From NCBI GenBank assembly GCA_001803225.1, contig MHBF01000111.1, forward strand, positions 1-44,948: a DNA stretch of 44,948 nucleotides, written 5' to 3'. The notes beneath the pieces were generated by a model. That model searched no databases, was not told where the DNA came from, and saw nothing but the letters and a program-made list of their open reading frames with translations. Of this stretch, positions 9,217 to 17,973 are shown piece by piece. The position numbers were made by a program, and so were the translations under genes. The stretch's first letter is position 1. Every line of letters begins with the position of its first letter. This DNA comes from Lentisphaerae bacterium GWF2_44_16. Its GTDB lineage: Bacteria; Verrucomicrobiota; Lentisphaeria; Victivallales; GWF2-45-14.

Positions 9217-10176
9217 ATGACGGATCTTTTTGATTTTTACAATATTCCAAATACTCTCATACCGAGAGTGAAAGATGAAAAATGGAACTCGCTGTTTTAT
9301 ATGGACAGTGAAGACATTAACTTTTCCCGCGGCGGCTCCGTGTACGCGTATTACCAGGAAAATCTCTCGGCAAACTTTAAATTCACTCCTCATTCCCATA
9401 ACTTTCTCGAAATGAAAATCTTCCTTGACGCGAAAAACCTGACTGAAGTTGTGGAAGACAGAAAGTTTGAAATCAAAGCGCGGGATATACTGTTCGTGAA
9501 CCAGAATGAAATCCATTATACGGAAACGGCTGACGGCACAGTAAAAAGGATAATCATCGGCTTTTCTCCTTCTTTTATTGACGAAACCATTCAGGATGCA
9601 GGTTCTGAGGATTATTTCATAAACTATGACTTTCTTGAGTTTTTTTTCAGGCGGGATGCTTCTTTTCCGGGACTTTTAAGTCTGAATGAGAATGCTTTCA
9701 AGAGGCTGATGGCGCAGTGCTGTCAGGTGCTTCATACTCTGAATCAGGATTGCGCGGGGAAAAAAACGCTGCTAAGAAATCATGTGCTTTCCATGTTGAG
9801 CTGTTTTCTGACGGAATACCGCGCCCTTGTTCCCCCGCTGGGAAAAAGCGAAAGCAGAATATCCACCATAATGTTTTATATTCAAAATAACTTCAAAAAG
9901 CATATAACCATATCTGACCTTGCTGAAAAATTTTATATAAGCAAAAGCCATTTATATGAAATTTTCAAAGAGGGAACGGGAACTTCTCTGAGCCTTTACA
10001 TGAACAATCTCCGGCTTCAAAAAGCAAAAACGCTTCTGCTCACGACACGGCAGAATATCACGCAGATTGCCTTTGATGCAGGATTTCAGGATATTTCGTA
10101 CTTCAACAGGCTCTTCAGAAAAAAATATGGCGTCTCCCCACGGAATTTCCGCGACAATCATAGTCCAGTCCAATAA
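9217..10176 (+). CDS. AraC-family transcriptional regulator with cupin-like sensor domain
   Basis: 319 residues. The N-terminal part has a cupin-type fold pattern (FTPHSHNFLEMKIFL, then RDILFVNQNEIHY), which in AraC relatives binds a sugar. The C-terminal ~100 residues contain both helix-turn-helix units: ISDLAEKFYISKSHLYEIFK and ITQIAFDAGFQDISYFNRLF, ending in KKYGVSPRNFR. The ribosome binding site is weak. The gene sits 93 nt before the SIS-domain gene, and an 11-bp direct repeat with 21-bp spacing straddles its stop codon, making the SIS/GNAT/DUF4838 genes the likely targets. Confidence 0.9.
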   Translation: MTDLFDFYNIPNTLIPRVKDEKWNSLFYMDSEDINFSRGGSVYAYYQENLSANFKFTPHSHNFLEMKIFLDAKNLTEVVEDRKFEIKARDILFVNQNEIHYTETADGTVKRIIIGFSPSFIDETIQDAGSEDYFINYDFLEFFFRRDASFPGLLSLNENAFKRLMAQCCQVLHTLNQDCAGKKTLLRNHVLSMLSCFLTEYRALVPPLGKSESRISTIMFYIQNNFKKHITISDLAEKFYISKSHLYEIFKEGTGTSLSLYMNNLRLQKAKTLLLTTRQNITQIAFDAGFQDISYFNRLFRKKYGVSPRNFRDNHSPVQ

Positions 10177-10192
10177 TCCCGTAGTCCAGTCC
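10161..10192 (+). repeat. Direct repeat TAGTCCAGTCC x2 with 21-bp period, candidate AraC-type operator
   Basis: The 11-mer TAGTCCAGTCC occurs at 10161-10171 and again at 10182-10192 with no mismatch. A 21-bp centre-to-centre direct repeat is the geometry of AraC half-sites such as araI1-araI2, and the downstream copy abuts the candidate -35 box at 10193. The first copy lies in the last codons of the AraC-family gene. Binding is an inference. Confidence 0.55.
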
Positions 10193-10221
10193 TGGATTTT
10201 CAGACTCAAATTTCCTATAAT
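10193..10221 (+). promoter_or_regulatory. Putative activator-dependent promoter of the SIS-domain gene
   Basis: A perfect -10 box TATAAT (10216-10221, repeated in register at 10221) is preceded 17 nt upstream by a poor -35 box TGGATT. A weak -35 next to the 21-bp direct repeat fits a promoter that needs an AraC-type activator. Confidence 0.5.
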
Positions 10222-10269
10222 ATAATCATAACAGTTCAAAATTATGATTTTAAAAAAGGAAAAACGAAA

Positions 10270-11025
10270 ATGAGCCTGATTAAGGAATATCAGTCGAAAA
10301 TCAACGAAATCCTCGCGGACATTACAGATAAAGAAGTTGAAAGCATAGACAAGGCCAGCGAAATCCTCGCGGATTGTTATGTTGAAGACAGACTGATCCA
10401 TATTTTCGGCGCGGGTGGACATTCGGCCATCGGCGCGATGGAGATTTTCTGGAGGGCCGGCGGCCTTACCAAAATAAACGCGATGTTTCCGGCTGGAACA
10501 AATATCATAACAGCCAATCCCACCACCGCTAAAGTTATCGGCCTTGCGCCGTATATCCTCAATTATTATGAGGTCAAAGAAGGTGATCCGCTGTTGCTTG
10601 TCAATTTCTACGGATTGAACCCTGTCGCCGTCGATGTCGCGCTTGAGGCAAAAAAGAAAGGAATTAAGCTGATAACCGTAAATTCCCATGGTTTCGCCCA
10701 CAAAGTGCCTGAAGATTTCAAATGGCGGCATCCTTCCAAAAAGAACATTCATGATGTCGCTGACGTGGCAGTGGACAACCATGTTCCTTATCCCGATGCT
10801 GTCCTGAGAGTCGAAGGCATAGAGGAAACCATTACTCCCACAGCCACAATCGCCACTTGCTTCGCTCTGAACTGCATTATGTCCGAAACCATACGCAAAA
10901 TCGCGCTGAAAGGCGTCAAGCCCGAAATATGGATAAGCAACAATATCCCCGGATGCGATGAACACAACAACCCTCTGGTAGAAAAATACAGGCACAGAAT
11001 TCACCACCTCTACCCGGTTGTTTAA
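10270..11025 (+). CDS. SIS-domain protein (sugar isomerase domain, UPF0309-like)
   Basis: 251 residues. The SIS (phosphosugar-binding) fold is indicated by IHIFGAGGHSAIGAMEIFWR at about 38-57 and by DPLLLVNFYGLNPVAVDVALEAKKKG, which positions the second Ser/Thr-like loop and helix of the fold. The C-terminal half (GIEETITPTATIATCFALN) resembles UPF0309-type sugar isomerase domain proteins of unknown reaction. A clear ribosome binding site (AAAAGGA) precedes the ATG. It is the first gene behind the putative AraC-controlled promoter and probably handles a phosphorylated amino or deoxy sugar. The orphan GGAGG just after its stop belongs to a mostly deleted next gene. Confidence 0.82.
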   Translation: MSLIKEYQSKINEILADITDKEVESIDKASEILADCYVEDRLIHIFGAGGHSAIGAMEIFWRAGGLTKINAMFPAGTNIITANPTTAKVIGLAPYILNYYEVKEGDPLLLVNFYGLNPVAVDVALEAKKKGIKLITVNSHGFAHKVPEDFKWRHPSKKNIHDVADVAVDNHVPYPDAVLRVEGIEETITPTATIATCFALNCIMSETIRKIALKGVKPEIWISNNIPGCDEHNNPLVEKYRHRIHHLYPVV

Positions 11026-11045
11026 ACGGAGGACCGAATCATTAT

Positions 11046-11180
11046 CACAGAAAGTATCTGAAGAAATTAATAGGCGATATACTGGAATTATTAAAAGAAA
11101 ACACCATATCCGGAAACGGCATGGAGAAAATCATGGGCGGAAATACAAAAAGAATATTTAATATAGAGACGGCACCATGA
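11046..11180 (+). pseudogene. C-terminal remnant of an amidohydrolase-family gene
   Basis: In the frame ending with TGA 11178-11180 there are 44 codons reading …YLKKLIGDILELL… and then MEKIMGGNTKRIFNIE, the characteristic end of TIM-barrel amidohydrolases (pattern xxIxxGNAxRxFxL). No start codon opens this frame. A strong Shine-Dalgarno GGAGG at 11028-11032, right after the SIS gene, is not followed by any start at a usable distance. The simplest reading is a deletion that removed the start and most of the gene and kept its ribosome binding site and 3' end. The stop overlaps the next gene's ATG (ATGA), as in an intact operon. Confidence 0.65.
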
Positions 11181-12124
11181 AAATAAGAAATTTGGAATCG
11201 AATGACTGGAAAAAAGTTATCACTCTCTGGAATCAGACGCTCTGGGCTGACAAAATATATGAGGACCTTTTTATCCAAAAGTTTCTCCTTGAACCTAATT
11301 TTGACCGGAATGGCTTTTTCGTGGCAGAAGAAAACGGCGAACTGAAAGGCGCGGCAATAAGTTTCTGCCGGGTCTTTGATCAGCCGTGGGGATACGAAGG
11401 TCTTACCGCCCAGCAACTCGATAAGGGTTTTCTTGTCCCTCTGCTCATAAAGGAAACGCCGGAAGGAATTGAATTGGGCCGGACACTACTGGAAAAAGCT
11501 GAAAGCTATTTAAAGGGAAAAGGCAGAAAAACTGTTTCAGTCTGCGAGTACAATCCCCTCTTTTGCATCAATGGCGTGGACAGAAATATATATCCGGGAA
11601 TACATGCGCTTTTTACTGAAAACGGCTATACTGAAAGCCGTGTTTCATACTCTATGAAAGCCGATCTGAATAAATTCAAAATCAGCGATGAAATATTGGA
11701 AATCATATCATCCCTCGAAAGAGAGAATATCACGTTCATTCAGTATTCACCTGATGAAATGCTCCGGATAAGAGAATTTTTCATGAAGGAATTTCCGCGT
11801 TTTATGGGACATTTTACATATAAGATTATTACAAAAGCTCCGGCGGAAGAAATGCTTTTCGTGAAACAAGGTGAAGAAATAGTCGGTTATTGCCAGTATA
11901 ATTATTATGGACAGCCCGACCGCGTCGGTCCCTTTGGCGTGGCTTCTTCGATGAGAAGCAAAAAATTGGGGCAGGCAATGGTGGCCAAACTTCTTGAACG
12001 TATTACTTGCAGAGGGTTCCAGACGGCATATTTTCTCTCATGCAGAGATGAACTCAGGCACTTTTACGGAAAGAATGGTTTTGAAGTTTTCAAGGGAAAA
12101 AGCATTTTTGAAAAACAGATATAA
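11177..12124 (+). CDS. GNAT-family acetyltransferase with two GNAT-like halves
   Basis: 315 residues, twice the usual GNAT length. The first half (residues 1-160: IRNLESNDWKKVITLWNQ, FFVAEENGELKGAAISF) and the second half (about 190-315: GEEIVGYCQYNY, GPFGVASSMRSKKLGQAMVAKLL, HFYGKNGFEVF) both carry GNAT features. The acetyl-CoA pyrophosphate loop (RSKKLGQA) is clear only in the second half, so that half is probably catalytic. Its ATG overlaps the stop of the amidohydrolase remnant. The substrate is unknown; amino-sugar or antibiotic-like amines are possible. Confidence 0.82.
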   Translation: MKIRNLESNDWKKVITLWNQTLWADKIYEDLFIQKFLLEPNFDRNGFFVAEENGELKGAAISFCRVFDQPWGYEGLTAQQLDKGFLVPLLIKETPEGIELGRTLLEKAESYLKGKGRKTVSVCEYNPLFCINGVDRNIYPGIHALFTENGYTESRVSYSMKADLNKFKISDEILEIISSLERENITFIQYSPDEMLRIREFFMKEFPRFMGHFTYKIITKAPAEEMLFVKQGEEIVGYCQYNYYGQPDRVGPFGVASSMRSKKLGQAMVAKLLERITCRGFQTAYFLSCRDELRHFYGKNGFEVFKGKSIFEKQI

Positions 12125-12142
12125 TCGGAACAATAGGGAAAA

Positions 12143-14230
12143 ATGAATTTCAGGATTTATGCTGATAAAATGTCATTCGCCTCGATAGAGGAGGCGGCAA
12201 GGGCTGAAGAAAAAATCAATTGGCTTTCTTCGGAAGGTCCGGAGCATGAGGCGTGCACAACATGTTTTGCCGCTCTGGAACTTGCGGAAATGTTAAATAA
12301 GGTTTCCGGCATAGATGCGACGCTTTGTGATTATGGGACAGAATGTGCGGATTCAATTGCGATTTTTCTCGCGACACCCTCTCAGGTATTGCCTCTTGAA
12401 AAATTCTTTGGTGCAATAGATTTTCCGAAATATGAACAATCCTTCATAATCAAAACAGCAAAAAATAAAAAGGCTTATCTTATTGCGGGAGCGGAGAGGA
12501 CAGGCGTTCTCTATGGTGCTTATGAATTGCTCAATATACTGGGTTTCAGGTGGTTCAGCCCGGATAAATGCGACGAGGACATTCCAGCGTCTATTTCAGA
12601 ACTGCCTGTGATTAATAATTTTTTCACTCCGTCTTTTTTAACGCGCGGATTCTTCTCTCCTGAAGACAGGGGCGGTGATGATTTTCTCCTCTGGATGGCA
12701 AGAAATAAAATGAACCAATGGACGATAAGCTCCAAAAAATCAGCTTTCTGCAGAAAACTCGGGATGAAACTGATGGGCGGTTCACATGACCTTTTCGATA
12801 AATATTTATCTCCAAAAAAATATTTCAGCAAATCCCCCGAATGGTACGGTCTGGTGAACGGAAAACGCAGTGACAATATCCGCGGAAACATCGGAGACAA
12901 TATTTGTATTTCAAACCGGGAAGCCTGTGAATTTTTCGCCGGAAAACTGCTGAATGACCTGATTGACGGTGAATTCAAGGGCGCAGATTTTATAAATATC
13001 TGGCCTCTGGACAACGGAAAATACTGCGAATGCGAAAACTGCCGCAAACTGGGAAATTCTTCAAGTCACATTATGATGCTTGCCTACTACTGCCGGAACG
13101 CGATAAAAAAAGCTTATGACGGCGGATGCCTGATAAGGGATACAAAGCTTGTAGTTCCAGCTTATCATGAAACATTGGAACCGCCTTCCATGTCGCTTCC
13201 GGCAGATTTTGACTATGGCAGCATTATAGTTTCCTTCTTTCCCATTGAACGTTGTTTTGCTCATTATTTTGATGATCCCTTATGCGAGGAAATAAATAAG
13301 GACATGCTCAGTTACTGGAAAAAATGGACTGAGGATAAAAAACGCCCGTGGAATATGCTTATGGGAGAATATTATAATGTCTCGGCCTTTGCCGCGATAG
13401 CCGTTCCACTCCATAAAATAATGTCTCACGACATACCTTATTACCATAAAACAGGCACGCGCCACATGCATTATATGCATGTAACTACCGCTCAATGGGG
13501 AACGCTGGCGCTTACAAACAGCCTTTTTGCCGCGCTTATGTGGAATGCCAGCCTTGACAACGGGGCTTACACGAAGGATTTTTTCGAAAAGCGTTATAGA
13601 AAATCATCGGGATTGATGGCAGATTTTTACTCCATCCTGCAAGATGCCATGAGCAACTGCAAGGCATTGAAACATTATGCCGGAATGCAGCGTCATTCGC
13701 TTTATTTCAACGGATTAAACCAGAAACAAGCTCATCTTTTTCAGACGCAGCATTTTACTTATGAGCAAACCGTTACCGGAAAAAATGGCGCTCCTTCTGT
13801 CGTGGAAACAGTTTCGCTTTTATCAGAGGCGGAAAAAATAGTAGATCAGGTACTGCTGGAATGCAAAGATCCTCAAGTTGCCGAAAGACTCGTATTGGAC
13901 GCGCGGCGTTTCCGTTACACCAGAGACATTGTGCATTTTCTGTATCGTTTTATAAGGGTCAGGCTTTTTGAGAACAAGGGAGCGCATGAAAGGGCCAGGC
14001 TGGAAGCCCTGGCTCTCAGGGATATTGGGGAAACACTCCGCAATGAATGTGAAATGACAAAATACATAAGGGGATTTGACTTCAGGCATCCTGAACTTTA
14101 CGTCAACGGTTTAAGCGCGACATGGCTCCCGAAAGCATACGCGGAACTGATGGCGGATTACGGGCTGGAAACTCCAGACACCCCCGACGGCAAGCTTAAA
14201 ACAAAAGAAACAGACAAAGCCTTTGCCTGA
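12143..14230 (+). CDS. DUF4838 glycoside-hydrolase-like protein
   Basis: 695 residues. Residues 40-150 resemble the N-terminal domain of alpha-glucuronidases/beta-hexosaminidases (YLIAGAERTGVLYGAYELLNILGFRWF). This is followed by a TIM-barrel-type region with the DUF4838 signature WPLDNGKYCECENC, including the conserved cysteines 295, 297 and 300. No signal peptide is seen, so it probably acts in the cytoplasm on an imported oligosaccharide. Related proteins are common in Lentisphaerota and Bacteroidota glycan loci, but the reaction is mostly uncharacterised. GGGAAAA precedes the ATG by a few bases. The gene ends exactly where the convergent esterase gene ends, with no spacer. Confidence 0.82.
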   Translation: MNFRIYADKMSFASIEEAARAEEKINWLSSEGPEHEACTTCFAALELAEMLNKVSGIDATLCDYGTECADSIAIFLATPSQVLPLEKFFGAIDFPKYEQSFIIKTAKNKKAYLIAGAERTGVLYGAYELLNILGFRWFSPDKCDEDIPASISELPVINNFFTPSFLTRGFFSPEDRGGDDFLLWMARNKMNQWTISSKKSAFCRKLGMKLMGGSHDLFDKYLSPKKYFSKSPEWYGLVNGKRSDNIRGNIGDNICISNREACEFFAGKLLNDLIDGEFKGADFINIWPLDNGKYCECENCRKLGNSSSHIMMLAYYCRNAIKKAYDGGCLIRDTKLVVPAYHETLEPPSMSLPADFDYGSIIVSFFPIERCFAHYFDDPLCEEINKDMLSYWKKWTEDKKRPWNMLMGEYYNVSAFAAIAVPLHKIMSHDIPYYHKTGTRHMHYMHVTTAQWGTLALTNSLFAALMWNASLDNGAYTKDFFEKRYRKSSGLMADFYSILQDAMSNCKALKHYAGMQRHSLYFNGLNQKQAHLFQTQHFTYEQTVTGKNGAPSVVETVSLLSEAEKIVDQVLLECKDPQVAERLVLDARRFRYTRDIVHFLYRFIRVRLFENKGAHERARLEALALRDIGETLRNECEMTKYIRGFDFRHPELYVNGLSATWLPKAYAELMADYGLETPDTPDGKLKTKETDKAFA

Positions 14231-15016
14231 TTACCAGTCCATTCTTTTCAGCCACTGGGCGGAGAGCTCAAACCATGTGCCTATATGGCTGTCATCAGGG
14301 GCAAGACCGAGGCCGTGACGGCCATTCTCATAAATGTGAAGCTCAAAGGGTATTTTAAATTTGCTAAGTTCCTGAGCGAACATAATACTGTTCTCCACCG
14401 GAACTCCCGGGTCATTTGCGGTATGCCACAGAAAAGATGTCGGGGTTTTTTCAGTGATCTGCTTTTCGAGGGACATCATTTCAAGCATTTCCGGTGAAGC
14501 GTCCTCTCCCAGAAGGTTTTTAAAAGAGCCCTTATTGGCGTAAGCTCCCGAGGATATTACAGGATAACAGAGTATAAGCGCGTCAGGACGATTGTTCTCC
14601 CTGCTGATTTCATCAGCGATTATATCCTGGGCCTTATCATAATGAACGCCTAAGCTTGCCGTAAGATGGCCCCCGGCAGAAAAACCGCAGACGGCTATCT
14701 TTGACGGGTTCACTTTCCATTTGACGGCATTATGACGGATTATTCTCAACGCCCTTGAAACGTCATTCAAGGGGGCTGGATGGCGCTCAGGGGCTACGCT
14801 GTAATGTACAACGAAAGCCTGAAAGCCCATTTCATTATAGCGTTTGGCTATATTAATTCCTTCATGGGGAGCACGGTGTGCATAAGCGCCTCCAGGACAG
14901 ATAAGTACGGTGCCGAGCGGTTTTTCCGAATCTATGAGGTAAATATCAAGACTTGGTTCAAAGGCTTTGCCGTTAAGGGCGTTGCCCCAGAGTTTCATGG
15001 AAGTTTCAGTACTCAT
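14231..15016 (-). CDS. Alpha/beta-hydrolase esterase, carbohydrate-esterase-like
   Basis: 261 residues with an alpha/beta-hydrolase layout: an oxyanion strand region (VLICPGGAYAHRAPHEG), nucleophile elbow GFSAGG (Ser113), an acid in NDPGVPVEN (Asp202) and a terminal His in GRHGLGL (His234). This is the arrangement of the acetylxylan esterase/BD-FAE-like group that removes acyl groups from sugars. It has no signal peptide. Its ATG overlaps the TGA of the carboxypeptidase gene (ATGA), so the two are translationally coupled, although their roles look unrelated. It abuts the end of the DUF4838 gene with no bases between. Confidence 0.85.
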   Translation of the reverse strand: MSTETSMKLWGNALNGKAFEPSLDIYLIDSEKPLGTVLICPGGAYAHRAPHEGINIAKRYNEMGFQAFVVHYSVAPERHPAPLNDVSRALRIIRHNAVKWKVNPSKIAVCGFSAGGHLTASLGVHYDKAQDIIADEISRENNRPDALILCYPVISSGAYANKGSFKNLLGEDASPEMLEMMSLEKQITEKTPTSFLWHTANDPGVPVENSIMFAQELSKFKIPFELHIYENGRHGLGLAPDDSHIGTWFELSAQWLKRMDW

Positions 15017-16170
15017 TTCTTTTTCTTTTTTGCTGTTTTGGATGTGGTTTTTGATACTGGTTTGGTTTCGGTCTTTGCCGGTGGTTCAGCAACGGAAGCG
15101 GCGGCAGATGGTTCGTCGTCTTTTCCGGCTGAAGCGGAACTTCCGGCAGATATTTTTAGATTTTGCCGATAGCCCCAGTCAAGAAGTTTTTTCACGAACG
15201 CGTCGCGTTCCTTTCTGCTCTGGAAACCGGTAACCACGGCGACGAGTCTTTTTCCGGCGCGTTTGCATGTTACAGTGGTACAGAAGCCGGAACGTTTTAT
15301 CCAGCCTGTTTTCATGCCGTCAACGCCGGGGCATTCATTTATAAGGTGATTGTGGTTGGTCATTATCTGATAATGGGGATTACCTTTTTCACGGAAAGGT
15401 TCCGACCATGTGGATGCCCACTGCATTACCTGAGGATATTCAAGGAGGTGTTCAGAAAGAAAAGCGAGTGCTTCCGGGCTGCTTACATTATCATGTTCGG
15501 GGTTGTCTTCAGGAAGACCGTGCGGATTGAAGAAGCGGGTACTCGGGAATTTGAGTTCGCGGGCACGCTTGTTCATATTTTCCACAAACATGGCTACATC
15601 GCCGTTTCCGAGATATTCCGCAATTAGATAAGCGGAGTCGTTGGCGCTTTTTATCGCAACGGATTTAAGAAGCTCTTTCAAAGGGAAAGTTTCCTTTGGA
15701 TCAAGATAAACCTGACTGCCGCCTATTTTCATGGAAGCTCCTGTCACTTTGATGGGAGTATCCATTGTTATGGTCCCGTTATCAACAGCTTCTATTGTAA
15801 GAAGTATTGTCATCATCTTGGTCATTGAGGCTATCGGCACGGCCTTACGGGGATTTTTTGCCCAGAGCACATTTCTGGTGCCCAAATCCACGAGTATTCC
15901 TGAAGTGGCGTTTTTGCTTTCAGGAAGCGCGGGAATATTGCCATTAACGGCATTTCTATATGTAAAGAATTTTCCGAAGAGAGGGTTTTCATGTTTTTTA
16001 GTTTTCTTTTCAGCCTCCGCGTTTTTCTTTTCAGCTGCCTGAGAAGTTTCTTTCGGATTTACCGGTGGCGTCTCCTTATGGTCTTTTTTAAATACGAAAT
16101 AAAGTATTACGGCATGAATCGCTATAATTACCAAAAGGATAAGTATAACTGTAAGAGACTTGTTTTTCAT
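15013..16170 (-). CDS. dacA: D-alanyl-D-alanine carboxypeptidase (peptidase S11)
   Basis: 385 residues. There is an N-terminal membrane anchor (residues 7-27), a charged linker rich in Lys/Glu to about 60, then the penicillin-binding S11 domain with all three active-site motifs: SMTK (Ser115-Lys118), SAN (175-177) and KTG (287-289). It trims the terminal D-Ala from peptidoglycan stem peptides outside the membrane. The last 45 residues are Ser/Ala/Lys-rich and end in five lysines, a low-complexity tail that is not part of the catalytic fold. The ribosome binding site region reads AAGGAATCAGG before the ATG. Confidence 0.93.
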   Translation of the reverse strand: MKNKSLTVILILLVIIAIHAVILYFVFKKDHKETPPVNPKETSQAAEKKNAEAEKKTKKHENPLFGKFFTYRNAVNGNIPALPESKNATSGILVDLGTRNVLWAKNPRKAVPIASMTKMMTILLTIEAVDNGTITMDTPIKVTGASMKIGGSQVYLDPKETFPLKELLKSVAIKSANDSAYLIAEYLGNGDVAMFVENMNKRARELKFPSTRFFNPHGLPEDNPEHDNVSSPEALAFLSEHLLEYPQVMQWASTWSEPFREKGNPHYQIMTNHNHLINECPGVDGMKTGWIKRSGFCTTVTCKRAGKRLVAVVTGFQSRKERDAFVKKLLDWGYRQNLKISAGSSASAGKDDEPSAAASVAEPPAKTETKPVSKTTSKTAKKKKK

Positions 16171-16184
16171 AGTCGCCTGATTCC

Positions 16185-16204
16185 TTAAAATTATTTGATT
16201 TTAA
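16185..16204. repeat. AT-only inverted repeat between leuA and dacA
   Basis: TTAAAAT and ATTTTAA are perfect complements around a 6-nt loop, in the 42-nt gap between the leuA stop and the dacA start and touching the dacA ribosome binding site. It could be a weak terminator for leuA. The evidence is limited. Confidence 0.3.
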
Positions 16205-16212
16205 TATAAAAT

Positions 16213-17901
16213 TTAATTTAAAACAGCTCTGTTGAGAGCGGCAAAAACCGCGAGGATAGCCGCCATATCTATATTGGAATGCTCTCCGGCCCCGTAAAAC
16301 ATTCTGTTATCCGAAGTGCGTCTTATGCCTACATAAGCCATAGCCTTGGCGTCCGCGCTGTGCCCAAGGGTCTGTTCTGAAAAGTCATCAAGGATGAATT
16401 CGATAAAACTCCTGCTCTTATGTATGGCCTGTACGACCGCTGATATGGGACCGTTGCCTTTTCCTTTAAGTTCGAGGAGTTTATCCTCCATTTTGACGGA
16501 AAGTTTTACAGTTACTGTCTCATTATCACTGTCTTCAGCCACTCTGGAGAACTTAACCAGAGAATAAGGGCCTTGTGCGTTGATGAAATTATTTCTGAAA
16601 ATTTCAAGAAGCTCGGCGGAATTTATTTCTGTGCCTTTTTCATCAGCGACAGCCTGAACAATGGAACCTATTTCCGGATGCATTCCCTTAGGAGGATATA
16701 TTCCGAAATCATGTTCAAGCACATAAGCCGCTCCACCCTTGCCTGACTGGCTGTTGATCCTGATAAGTTTTTCATAACTGCGCCCGATATCCGCGGGGTC
16801 AATATGCAGGTACGGGACTTTCCAGCCCTGCTTAAAGAGCTTCGAAGCTTTTTCCTTTGACTCCATGCCCTTGCGGATGGCATCCTGATGAGAACCTGAA
16901 AACGCCGTGAAAACAAGCTGTCCGGCATAAGGATGCCTCGGATGAACGGGAATACCTGACACTCTCTCGATTAGATCGACAATCTCCGGCATGTTTGAAA
17001 AATCAAGGCCTGTTTCAATCCCTCTGGAATAAAGATTCAGAGCGAAAATACATATATCAAGATTTCCAGTGCGTTCTCCGTGTCCAAAAATAGTTCCCTC
17101 AACCCTGTCTGCCCCGGCCATAAGCGCCATTTCAGTGGCGGCCACGGCACAGCCCTGGTCATTATGCGCATGCAAGCTTACAGATGTTTCCGAAAGATAC
17201 GGGTATTTTGTACAGAAATATTCTATCATGTCGGCATACTGATAAGGCGGGCGCCTTTCCACTGTCGCCGGCAAATTAAATATGAGGTCTCTTTTAGTGG
17301 ATTTACCCCATATTTCCTTTATTCCAGTACATATATCAATGACATAATCAATATCGCTGTCTGTAAATTCTTCCGGTGAAAATTCATAAGCTATGGAGCC
17401 GCTCATCCCGGCATTTGCGATAGACTTGCTTATGATTTTTGTCGCGTCGAAAGACATTTTTTTGACTTCATCACGATTTTTGCCGAAAACAATTTGCCCG
17501 TGAAGGTCCGAAGTGGCGAGGTAACAATGCAGTATGGCCTGCTTAACTCCTTCAAGGGACTCAATGGTTCTTTCAATCAAATGTTTCCGCGACTGCGTGA
17601 GCACCGAAATACGCACGTCATCAGGTATATGATTGCCTTCAATCAATTCCCTGACAAAATTAAAATCATCCTGTGAAGCGGATGGAAAACCTACTTCAAT
17701 TTCCTTGAAACCGATACGGGTAAGGAGTCTGAAATATTCAAGTTTCTGCTGAGGGCCCATTGGTATGGGAAGGGATTGGTTGCCGTCTCGCAAGTCAACA
17801 GAACACCATACCGGAGCTGAAGACAATACTTTGTCAGGCCATTTCCGGTTTTTCAGAGCTATTTTCTCCGGGCATCTGTATTTCGGGTACTTGTTACTCA
17901 T
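16213..17901 (-). CDS. leuA: 2-isopropylmalate synthase (LeuA type 2)
   Basis: About 562 residues from MSNKYPKYRC. The hallmark WCSVDLRDGNQSLPIPM and VSLHAHNDQGCAVAATEMALMAGADRVEGTIFGHGERTGN (divalent-metal HxH and acetyl-CoA region) identify the DRE-TIM alpha-isopropylmalate synthase family, with a C-terminal regulatory LeuA domain (about 430-560) for leucine feedback. It condenses acetyl-CoA with 2-oxoisovalerate, the first step of leucine synthesis. A longer frame starts at 17997, but a promoter-like element at 17946-17973 and its hydrophobic, non-conserved sequence argue against it. An ATG at 17913 is a close alternative start. No other leu genes are adjacent. Confidence 0.93.
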   Translation of the reverse strand: MSNKYPKYRCPEKIALKNRKWPDKVLSSAPVWCSVDLRDGNQSLPIPMGPQQKLEYFRLLTRIGFKEIEVGFPSASQDDFNFVRELIEGNHIPDDVRISVLTQSRKHLIERTIESLEGVKQAILHCYLATSDLHGQIVFGKNRDEVKKMSFDATKIISKSIANAGMSGSIAYEFSPEEFTDSDIDYVIDICTGIKEIWGKSTKRDLIFNLPATVERRPPYQYADMIEYFCTKYPYLSETSVSLHAHNDQGCAVAATEMALMAGADRVEGTIFGHGERTGNLDICIFALNLYSRGIETGLDFSNMPEIVDLIERVSGIPVHPRHPYAGQLVFTAFSGSHQDAIRKGMESKEKASKLFKQGWKVPYLHIDPADIGRSYEKLIRINSQSGKGGAAYVLEHDFGIYPPKGMHPEIGSIVQAVADEKGTEINSAELLEIFRNNFINAQGPYSLVKFSRVAEDSDNETVTVKLSVKMEDKLLELKGKGNGPISAVVQAIHKSRSFIEFILDDFSEQTLGHSADAKAMAYVGIRRTSDNRMFYGAGEHSNIDMAAILAVFAALNRAVLN

Positions 17902-17945
17902 AACACATTTCATTTCAAAATAAAAAAATAAATAGAATTGCCTAT

Positions 17946-17973
17946 AATATAGAAGCAAAATATTGATAGTTAA
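17946..17973 (-). promoter_or_regulatory. Putative leuA promoter
   Basis: On the minus strand TTAACT and TATATT are spaced 16 nt apart, giving a start of transcription about 30-40 nt before the leuA ATG. It also argues against the upstream start of the longer frame. Confidence 0.35.

Noticed and set aside
9952..11007. Minus-strand open frame of 351 codons opposite the AraC and SIS genes
   Set aside because: It is antisense to two clearly recognisable genes and its translation has no recognisable motif.
13464..13482. Perfect palindrome ACATGCAT-TAT-ATGCATGT
   Set aside because: It is inside the DUF4838 coding region and results from the repeated His-Met codons of the peptide HMHYMHV, so no regulatory role is needed.
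13993..14020. GC-rich inverted repeat GCCAGG…CCTGGC
   Set aside because: Located within the coding region of the DUF4838 gene and followed by no T run, so not a terminator.
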